Source of the DNA: Taudactylus pleione
Lineage: Eukaryota > Chordata > Amphibia > Anura > Myobatrachidae
Assembly (NCBI GenBank): GCA_031769625.1
Contig: JAUIMM010000121.1
Location: 12,210,001-12,274,000 of the forward strand
Direction: 5' to 3'
DNA: 64,000 nucleotides
The position numbers and the translations under genes were made by a program. The notes under the pieces are model-generated. The model was not told the origin of the DNA. It saw only the letters and a list, made by a program, of their open reading frames with translations, and made no database searches. This document shows, in pieces, positions 56,364 to 64,000 of the stretch (position 1 is the stretch's first letter; every line of letters starts with the position of its first letter).

Positions 56364-58465
56364 AAAAAATAATATATTTTCTGTGTTTGTGAATTGTGTG
56401 TGCAGTAGCCGCACGTGCATCAACAAAGTAGTGCCAAGCGTGCGCCAGTGTCATAAGTAAAGGGCCGGCTGGCTTGACCGTTAAAGGGTGCTGTAAACCC
56501 CGAAAGTACACTCCAGTCCAAACCAAAAAAAAATTATTTTCTGTGTTTGTGAATTGTGTGCGCAGTAGCCGCACGTGCATCAACAAAGTAGTGCCAAGCG
56601 TGCGCCTGTGTCATAAGTAAAGGGCCGGCTGGCTTGACCGTTAAGGGTGCTGTAACCCCCGAAAGTACACTCCAGTCCAAACCAAAAAAATATTTTCTGT
56701 GTTTGTGAATTGTGTGCGCAGTAGCCGCACGTGCATCAACAAAGTAGTGCCAAGCGTGCGCCTGTGTCATAAGTAAAGGGCCGGCTGGCTTGACCGTTAA
56801 GGGTGCTGTAACCCCCGAAAGTACACTCCAGTCCAAACCAAAAAAAAAATTATTTTCTGTGTTTGTGAATTGTGTGCGCAGTAGCCGCACGTGCATCAAC
56901 AAAGTAGTGCCAAGCGTGCGCCTGTGTCATAAGTAAAGGGCCGGCTGGCTTGACCGTTAAGGGTGCTGTAACCCCCAAAAGTACACTCCAGTCCAAACCA
57001 AAAAAAAAATTATTTTCTGTGTTTGTGAATTGTGTGCGCAGTAGCTGCACGTGCATCAACAAAGTAGTGCCAAGCGTGCGCCTGTGTCATAAGTAAAGGG
57101 CCGGCTGGCTTGACCGTTAAAGGGTGCTATAACCCCCAAAGTACACTCCAGTCCAAACCAAAAAAAAATTTATTTTCTGTGTTTGTGAATTGTGTGCGCA
57201 GTAGCCGCACGTGCATCAACAAAGTAGTGCCAAGCGTGCGCCTGTGTCATAAGTAAAGGGCCGGCTGGCTTGACCGTTAAAGGGTGCTGTAACCCCCAAA
57301 GTACACTCCAGTCCAAACCAAAAAAAAATTTATTTTCTGTGTTTGTGAATTGTGTGCGCAGTAGCCGCACGTGCATCAACAAAGTAGTGCCAAGCGTGCG
57401 CCTGTGTCATAAGTAAAGGGCCGGCTGGCTTGACCGTTAAAGGGTGCTGTAACCCCCGAAAGTACACTCCAGTCCAAACCAAAAAAAAAATTATTTTCTG
57501 TGTTTGTGAATTGTGTGCGCAGTAGCCGCACGTGCATCAACAAAGTAGTGCCAAGCGTGCGCCTGTGTCATAAGTAAAGGGCCGGCTGGCTTGACCGTTA
57601 AAGGGTGCTGTAACCCCCAAAGTACACTCCAGTCCAAACCAAAAAAAAAATTATTTTCTGTGTTTGTGAATTGTGTGCGCAGTAGCCGCACGTGCATCAA
57701 CAAAGTAGTGCCAAGCGTGCGCCTGTGTCATAAGTAAAGGGCCGGCTGGCTTGACCGTTAAAGGGTGCTGTAACCCCCAAAGTACACTCCAGTCCAAACC
57801 AAAAAAAAAATTATTTTCTGTGTTTGTGAATTGTGTGCGCAGTAGCCGCACGTGCATCAACAAAGTAGTGCCAAGCGTGCGCCTGTGTCATAAGTAAAGG
57901 GCCGGCTGGCTTGTCCGTTAAAGGGTGCTGTAACCCCCAAAGTACACTCCAGTCCAAACCAAAAAAAAATGTATTTTCTGTGTTTGTGAATTGTGTGCGC
58001 AGTAGCCGCACGTGCATCAACAAAGTAGTGCCAAGCGTGCGCCTGTGTCATAAGTAAAGGGCCGGCTGGCTTGACCGTTAAAGGGTGCTGTAACCCCCAA
58101 AGTACACTCCAGTCCAAACCAAAAAAAAATTTATTTTCTGTGTTTGTGAATTGTGTGCGCAGTAGCCGCACGTGCATCAACAAAGTAGTGCCAAGCGTGC
58201 GCCTGTGTCATAAGTAAAGGGCCGGCTGGCTTGACCGTTAAGGGTGCTGTAACCCCCGAAAGTACACTCCAGTCCAAACCAAAAAAAAATTATTTTCTGT
58301 GTTTGTGAATTGTGTGCGCAGTAGCCGCACGTGCATCAACAAAGTAGTGCCAAGAGTGCGCCTGTGTCATAAGTAAAGGGCCGGCTGGCTTGACCGTTAA
58401 AGGGTGCTGTAACCCACAAAGTACACTCCAGTCCAAACCAAAAAAAAAATTATTTTCTGTGTTTA
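56364..58465 (+). repeat. Thirteen-unit ~160-bp leader array, hAT copy D
   Basis: gtgcatcaac marks units at about 56417, 56577, 56731 and then every ~160 bp to 58331. The third unit is about six bases short because its poly-A/tta tail is reduced. Many units read acccccaaagtac, where B and C have acccccgaaagtac, so this array has homogenised separately. The last full unit keeps taaa in cataagtaaaggg, unlike B and C. A chance ATG arises at 57969 in one poly-A tail. Confidence 0.93.
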
Positions 58466-58498
58466 GCCGCACGTATATATCAAATCGATATAACATAA

Positions 58499-61400
58499 AT
58501 GGAGGACCAAACTTTCTCCGATAAAAATAAAATAGAGAAAGATCAAGAACCACTTCCTCCTAGTGCTGAAGCTGCTGCCACTAGTCATGACATAGACGAT
58601 AACATGCCATCAACGTCGTCTGCCAAGGCCGATGCCCAATGTCATAGTAAAGGGCACATACAATCCCAAATGGCAAAGTTCAGGAAAATGACCTTGAAAA
58701 AGACATTTAAATCAGCTGAAGAGAAACGTAAACTTGCCAATATGCCATTTACGACACGGAGTGGCAAGGAACGGCTAAGGTCGATCCCTAGTATGTTCAT
58801 GACTAGTGGTTCAGCTTCACATGACGATGGAAGCCCTCCTCCCACTAAAAAAATCAAAAGAGTTAAGCTGGCAAAAGCACAGCGAAGAACTGTGCTTTCT
58901 AAGAAGATATCACAAATCCCCAAGGAGAGTCCAAGTGTGGTGGTGGTTGCGATGCCTGACCTTCCCAGCACTGGACGGGAAGAGGTGGCTCTTTCCACCA
59001 TTTGCACGCCCCCTGCAAGTGCTGAAAGGAGCACCCACAGTCCACTTGCTGATATGCAAATTGAAGATGTCACTGTTGAAGTACAACAGGATGAGGATAC
59101 TGGTGTAGCTGGCGCTGAGGAGGAAGTTGGCGAGGAGGATTCTGATGGTGATGTGGTTTGTTTAAATCAGGCTCCGGGGGAGACAGTTGTTGTCCGTGGG
59201 ATGAAAAAGCCCATCACGGTCATGCCTGGGCAGAAGACCAAACATTCCACCTCTTTGGTCTGGCAATATTTCTATCCAAATCCGGACAACAACTGTCTTG
59301 CCATATGTACCATATGTAAAGGTGAAATAAGTAGGGGTAGGGACGTCAACCACCTAGGAACATCCTCCCTTATACGGCACCTGCAGCGCGTTCATAAAAA
59401 GTTACTGTCAAGTTCAGAAACTTTGGCTAAGACCGTAAGCAGTCCAGGGACACCTAAATCCCGTTGTCCTGTTGTATCCAAGCGCCTGCAAACCACACCG
59501 TCAACTCCCTCCTCATCAATTTCCTCCTTAGTCAGGATCGGAAGTAGTCCTGCAGGCCATGTCACTGGCATGACTGACTCTCCTATCCGGGATTCCTCTG
59601 GAGGATCCTGCATTGCTACGCCTACTGCTGCCGCTGCTGCTGTTGCTGGGAGTCGTTCATCATCCCAGAGAGGAAGTAGGAACACCACTACTTTTACTAA
59701 ACAATTGACCCTCCAACAGTCCTTAGCGAGGAGGATGAAGTACGACAGCAGTCATCCTGAAGCAAAACGTATAACTGAGGCCTTGACTGCTATGTTGGTG
59801 TTAGACGTGCGTCCGGTATCCGCCATTAGTGCAGTGGGATTTAGACAATTGATGGAGGTAGTGTGTCCCCGGTTCCAAATCCCGTCTAGATTCCACTTCA
59901 CTAGGCAGGCGATACCGAGACTGTACAGAAACGTCAGAAAAAGTGTCCTCAGTGTCCTGAAAAATGCCGTTGTACACAATGTCCACTTAACCACGGACAT
60001 GTGGACAAGTGGAACAGGGCAGACTAAGGACTATATGACTGTGACAGCCCACTGGGTAGATGTATCACCTTACGCAGCAACAGCAGCAGCGTCACCAGTA
60101 GCAGCATCTCAGAAACGCCAGCTCGTTACAAGGCAGGCTACGCTGTGTATCACCGGTTTCAGTAAGAGGCACACCGCCGACAACCTCTTAGAGAAACTGA
60201 GGGAAATCATCGCCCAGTGGCTTACCCCACTTAGACTCTCCTGGGGATTTGTGATATCTGACAACGCCACCAATATTGTGCGGGCATTACATCTGGGCAA
60301 ATTCCAGCACGTCCCATGTTTGGCTCACACAATAAACTTGGTGGTGCAGAATTTTCTGAAAAGCGACAGGGGCGTGCAGGAGACGCTTTGGGTGGCCCGA
60401 AAAATTTCTGGCCACTTTCGCCATTCAGCGACTGCGTGCCGAAGACTGGAGCGCCAGCAAACACTCTTGAACCTGCCCCGCCATCACCTGAAGCAAGAGG
60501 TTGTGACGCGGTGGAACTCAACCCTCTATATGCTTCAGAGGATGGAGGAGCAGCAAAAGGCCATACAAGCCTATACATCCACCTATGACATAGGCAAAGG
60601 AGGGGGTATGCACCTGACTCAAGCGCAGTGGAGAATGATTTCCGTGTTGTGCAAGGTTCTCCAGCCCTTCGAACTTGCCACACGTGAAGTCAGTTCAGAC
60701 ACAGCCAGCTTGAGTCAGGTCATTCCCCTCATCAGGCTTTTGCAGAAGCAGCTGGAGAAAGTGAAGGAGGAGCTAAGATGGAGCGATTCCGCTCGGCATG
60801 TGGGACTTGTGGATGAAGCCCTTCATTCGCTTTGCCAGGATTCCAGGGTGGTCAATCTGTTGAAATCAGACCACTACATTTTGGCCACCGTGCTTGATCC
60901 TAGGTTTAAAGCCTATGTGGTGTCTCTCTTTCCGGCCGACACAAGCCTGCAGAGGTGCAAAGACCTGCTGGTGAACACACTGTCAGCTGAAGCGGAACGT
61001 GACACGTCAACGGCTCCTTCTTCATTTTCTCCCGCAACTGGGGCTGCCAGGAAAAAACTTAGGTATCCTAAGCAACCCGCTGGCGGTGATGCAGGGCAGG
61101 CAGGACCAAGTTTGGACATCTGGTCCGGACTGAAGGACCTGGCAACAATTTCTGACATGTCTACTGTCACTGCATATGATACTGTCACCATTGACAGAAT
61201 GGTGGAGGATTACATCGGTGACAGCATCCAAGTAGGCATGTCAGACAGTCCATACCTGTACTGGCAGGAAAAAGAGGCAATTTGGAGGCCCCTATACAAG
61301 CTGGCTCTATTTTACCTGAGTTGCCCCCCCTCCAGTGTGTACTCCGAAAGAGTGTTTAGTGCAGCCGGGAACCTTGTCAGCGAAAGGCGTAGGAGGTTGC

Positions 61401-61606
61401 TTCCACAGAATGTGGAGAAGATGATGTTCATCAAAATGAATTATCAGCTCTTCCAGGGAGACCAGCCTCCAGAAGGTACAGAGGGACCTGTGGTGGTGGA
61501 TTCAAGTGGGGACGAGTTAATACTTTGTGAGGATGAGGATGTACACACTGAAGAGGGTGAGGAATCGGTGGATGAGGAGGATGAGGATGACATCTTGCCT
61601 CCGTAG
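58499..61606 (+). CDS. hAT transposase, BED-finger type (copy D, likeliest functional)
   Basis: 1035 residues with all motifs described for copy B: BED finger C270/C273/H294/H299, core Asp 502, and (two residues lower because two Ala of the polymorphic Ala tract are missing) the second Asp in ISDNAT, CLAH for the CxxH motif, TRWNS, and Glu in YSERVFSAAG. It retains HYILATVLDPRFK, the form expected in hAT enzymes, where B lacks His and C has Pro. It reads CLAH where B and C read CFAH; Leu is the commoner residue there in the family. Private changes: R51K, C-to-R in QK(C/R)QL, and R-to-W in ELR(R/W)SDS. The C-terminal tail is strongly acidic (EEDEDDILPP). Confidence 0.94.
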   Translation: MEDQTFSDKNKIEKDQEPLPPSAEAAATSHDIDDNMPSTSSAKADAQCHSKGHIQSQMAKFRKMTLKKTFKSAEEKRKLANMPFTTRSGKERLRSIPSMFMTSGSASHDDGSPPPTKKIKRVKLAKAQRRTVLSKKISQIPKESPSVVVVAMPDLPSTGREEVALSTICTPPASAERSTHSPLADMQIEDVTVEVQQDEDTGVAGAEEEVGEEDSDGDVVCLNQAPGETVVVRGMKKPITVMPGQKTKHSTSLVWQYFYPNPDNNCLAICTICKGEISRGRDVNHLGTSSLIRHLQRVHKKLLSSSETLAKTVSSPGTPKSRCPVVSKRLQTTPSTPSSSISSLVRIGSSPAGHVTGMTDSPIRDSSGGSCIATPTAAAAAVAGSRSSSQRGSRNTTTFTKQLTLQQSLARRMKYDSSHPEAKRITEALTAMLVLDVRPVSAISAVGFRQLMEVVCPRFQIPSRFHFTRQAIPRLYRNVRKSVLSVLKNAVVHNVHLTTDMWTSGTGQTKDYMTVTAHWVDVSPYAATAAASPVAASQKRQLVTRQATLCITGFSKRHTADNLLEKLREIIAQWLTPLRLSWGFVISDNATNIVRALHLGKFQHVPCLAHTINLVVQNFLKSDRGVQETLWVARKISGHFRHSATACRRLERQQTLLNLPRHHLKQEVVTRWNSTLYMLQRMEEQQKAIQAYTSTYDIGKGGGMHLTQAQWRMISVLCKVLQPFELATREVSSDTASLSQVIPLIRLLQKQLEKVKEELRWSDSARHVGLVDEALHSLCQDSRVVNLLKSDHYILATVLDPRFKAYVVSLFPADTSLQRCKDLLVNTLSAEAERDTSTAPSSFSPATGAARKKLRYPKQPAGGDAGQAGPSLDIWSGLKDLATISDMSTVTAYDTVTIDRMVEDYIGDSIQVGMSDSPYLYWQEKEAIWRPLYKLALFYLSCPPSSVYSERVFSAAGNLVSERRRRLLPQNVEKMMFIKMNYQLFQGDQPPEGTEGPVVVDSSGDELILCEDEDVHTEEGEESVDEEDEDDILPP

Positions 61607-61662
61607 AGCCAGTTTGTGCAGGGACACATTAATTGCCAGCTTGTTTTGTGGGGGCCCAAACG

Positions 61663-61718
61663 AACCAATCATTTCAGCCACAGTTGTGTGGCAGACCCTG
61701 GCGCTGAAATGATTGATT
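61663..61718 (+). other. 3' hairpin of hAT copy D
   Basis: Same 16-bp stem as the other copies, but the right arm reads gctgaaatgattgatt, giving one mismatch near the base. Confidence 0.7.
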
Positions 61719-62256
61719 TGTTAAAGTGTGCATGTCCTGTTTATACAACATAAGGGTGGGTGGGAGGGCCCAAGGACAATTCCATCTTGCACTTCTTTTT
61801 TTTCTTTGCATTATGTACAGTTTGGGGCCTAGTTTTTCTAACTGCCATCCTGTCTGCCACTGCAGTGTCACTCCTAGATGGGTCACGTGTTTGTGCCGCC
61901 CACTCGTGTCGCTTAGCATAGTCATCCAGCTACCTCGGTGCAACCTTTTGGACATGAAAACACTATTGTGAGGTGTGAGGTGTTCAGAATAGACTGGAAA
62001 TGAGTGGAAATTAAGGTTATTGAGGTTAATAATAGCATAGGAGCAGAGAAACCAACAAATTCTGTGATTTTAGCTGTTTTTATGCTTTTTAAAAAAAAAA
62101 TACAGATCCAAAACACAAAACCCAGAACCCAAAACACAGAAGGGTGGTTTTGGCAAAACCAATCCAGATCCAAAACACGAAGAAAGATCCAGATCCAAAA
62201 CCAAAACACAAAACACGAAAAGTGGCCGGTGCACACCCCTAATATATATATATATA

Positions 62257-63973
62257 CACTGGTGGCCAAAATTGCGGACACATTTTGAAATGTGAATGTT
62301 TTTCAACTTTGAATGCTTATAAAAACTGTTTCACTTCACACAGTGCAATGATTCATATATCAAATGAAATAAAATTTAATGCTGAATTCAACACAATAAA
62401 CAGAGGTCAAATATTTGCATTACAAGGGAAGTTATGCTACTTTAAGTCAGACAAAGAAGCACAGATGCGTGAGATTCAAGAAGCGGATTGTAGTGACAGC
62501 TACTACCGTACCAGCCAATCGGAATCGTCGTTCTGAGGACCAATCAGCTTTCGTTTATGAGCAGGTGCAAGGTCATGTTCAGAGGTGGGAAAGGTCAGTT
62601 TGGCTGTTTCATTTTGCAGAATAAAGTTGGTTACTGAAGTACAATTACGGTTGGATGTTTGTGTGTAGTGTTTAGTGCTATTGACGGTGTAAAACATAAA
62701 TACAACAATGTCGTCCAGGCAAAGTGGTGACTGGTCACCCAGAAAGGATCCAGGATTGTGGTGTTACGTGAAAATGGTCATTCGTATGCAGCAATTGCGA
62801 GAGAAGTTGGTGGGAATGTGACAACATCAGGAGTACGAAAGTTTTGTTTACACTATCAGGAAACACAATCTATACAAAACAAAGAAGGAAAAGGCCGGAA
62901 AAAGTGCACAACAGCTGTTGAAGATAGGAGAATAAAACTAATTTGCGTCAGGGACATCAGGACATCAGTGATGATGGATGCATCTGCGGCCATTAGCAGT
63001 GAACTGTGTGCAACTGGTGTTTTTGTCAGTGCAAGAACGGTACAGAGAAGACTAACGGAGGTTGGCCTAAAAGGTAGGATTCCCCGAAAAAAGCCAATGC
63101 TGAATAAAAAGCAGCGGCAGTAACGAATACAGTGAGCAAAAGAACACAGTGCTTGGACAGAAGGTCGGTAGAAACAAGTGATATGGAGTGACGAAATTAA
63201 GATATCGATATTAGGCAGTGATGGGGGAAAATATGTGAAACGTCGCATCGGGGAAGAGGTACATCCAGATTGCATTCAAGCGACAACAAAGAATCCTACA
63301 AGTGTTATGATCTGGGCATGTATGACAGCAGATGCTGTAGGCCGCCTTTAAGTCATAGGTGGCACACTGAACAACAACCAAAACTTCTACCTTCTATTAG
63401 GGATCTTTGTCCAGATAATGTCCCATTTTTTTCCAGCAGGATTTTGCTCCCTGCCACACTGCATGGATATGCCAACAGTGGTTCACGGAGAATGACATAC
63501 AGGTGCTGGGATGGCCAGGAAACAGCCCAGACCTGAACCCCATAGAACATTTGTGGTTCCGTTTGAAAAAACTGGTACATCTGAGGCATCCATCCAATAA
63601 AAGACAATTAATTGAGGCTATAATTGTCTCATGGCACCACATAATAAAGAAGGAAGAGCTCCAAACATTGATTGGCTCAATGCCACGTCACTGTGCTGCT
63701 GTCTTGAAAAATAAAGTATACCCAACGAAATACTGATAGGACAGTAACATCATAAGTACATAGGGATTTTCACCATAAGTGTTGTTTTCACTGCATAACT
63801 TCCCTTGTATTGCAAATATTTGACCTCTGTTTATTGTGTTGAATTCAGCATTACATTTCTTATCATTTGATATATGAATCATTGCACTGCATGAAGTGTA
63901 ACAGTTTTTATAAGCATTTGAAGTTGAAAAACATTAAAATTTCAAAAAGTGTCCGCAATTTTGGCCACCACTG
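62257..63973 (+). mobile_element. Tc1-like transposon with long inverted repeats (inactive)
   Basis: Left and right inverted repeats of about 180 bp (62257-62437 and 63793-63973) begin cactggtggccaaaattgcg and end with the near-complement cgcaattttggccaccactg. The element sits in a TA run, as expected for Tc1/mariner elements that target TA. It encloses one broken transposase gene. It lies only seven bases beyond the right duplication of hAT copy D, so two elements used the same TA microsatellite. Confidence 0.88.
62709..63736 (+). pseudogene. Tc1-like transposase, DD34E (broken)
   Basis: The N-terminal DNA-binding region (YAAIAREVGGNVTTSGVRKF, then ISARTVQRRL-like SARTVQRRLTEVGLKGR) is in one frame from about 62750. 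A possible ATG at 62709 is one frame off. Three in-frame stops follow (63121, 63133, 63169). The first catalytic Asp lies in IWSDE (codon 63190). After a frameshift, the second Asp (QQDFAPCHTA, codon 63440) and the Glu (DLNPIEHLW, codon 63545) lie in one frame with 34 residues between, the DD34E spacing of Tc1 enzymes. The frame ends at 63736. It cannot make an active enzyme. Confidence 0.88.
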
Positions 63974-64000
63974 TGTGTATATATATATATATATGTATAT
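63974..64000. repeat. (TA)n run at window end
   Basis: tgtgtatatatatat continuing beyond the window; the right side of the TA microsatellite hit by the Tc1-like element. Confidence 0.85.

Larger units (their letters stand above)
55860..62241 (+). mobile_element. Complete hAT transposon, copy D (6382 bp)
   Basis: Same ends and layout as copies B and C, with atatatat duplications at 55852-55859 and 62242-62249. Thirteen leader units. The transposase is open and agrees best with hAT-family expectation at sites where B and C differ, so D is the likeliest autonomous copy. Confidence 0.95.

Noticed and set aside
17415..62241. Segmental duplication as the cause of the repeated hAT blocks
   Set aside because: Homology stops exactly at the transposon ends, each copy has its own target duplication, and the intervening DNA is unrelated.

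Overview
The window looks like intergenic DNA from a large, transposon-rich vertebrate genome. An anuran amphibian is my best guess, because BED-finger hAT transposons, a DIRS-like tyrosine-recombinase retroelement, many Harbinger-like and hAT-like miniature elements and a Tc1 element occur together, and I recognise no host exon. That placement is inference. The only long intact reading frames are three near-identical hAT transposases.

The dominant element is one hAT family present four times, all in + orientation: copy A (ends at 2305; its left end lies before the window), B (17415-23320), C (36720-43267) and D (55860-62241). B, C and D are complete. Each starts TAGGGGTG, ends CACCCCTA and is flanked by an exact 8-bp target duplication (attattat for B, atatatat for C and D). 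Each has a TATA box, a leader of 2.0-2.6 kb made mostly of a ~160-bp tandem repeat (10, 14 and 13 units), one transposase frame of 1035-1037 codons, a 3' hairpin and repeated motifs near the right end. The sense strand of the leader is almost free of ATG, so the transposase ATG is the first one after the TATA box in copy B. Copy A is a decayed, internally deleted relative: an older ~138-bp array joined directly to the C-terminal transposase codons.

Between the hAT copies: 2.3-17.4 kb holds microsatellites, several inverted-repeat elements (5.7, 7.8-8.6, 9.4-11.1, 12.2, 13.1 kb), two G/C-rich minisatellites, a tRNA-like SINE fragment and a reverse-oriented end of a related hAT. The 23.3-36.7 kb segment holds nested Harbinger-like elements, an LTR-like segment (27.1-28.2 kb), a small hAT (29.4 kb), a 3.5-kb CCTAAC-rich array with a 66-bp basic unit and ~600-660-bp superunits (29.8-33.2 kb), and a 38-bp tandem repeat running into an inverted-repeat element (34.0-34.6 kb).

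The 43.3-55.9 kb segment is a nest: a non-autonomous hAT (46508-47890), then an outer inverted-repeat element (47919-55619, TAA duplication) that contains a decayed DIRS-like retroelement (gag, RT-RNase H and tyrosine recombinase, all broken) and two Harbinger-like insertions. A broken Tc1-like element (62257-63973, DD34E) lies against the right flank of hAT copy D. No rRNA, standard tRNA gene, CRISPR array or host protein-coding gene could be supported.
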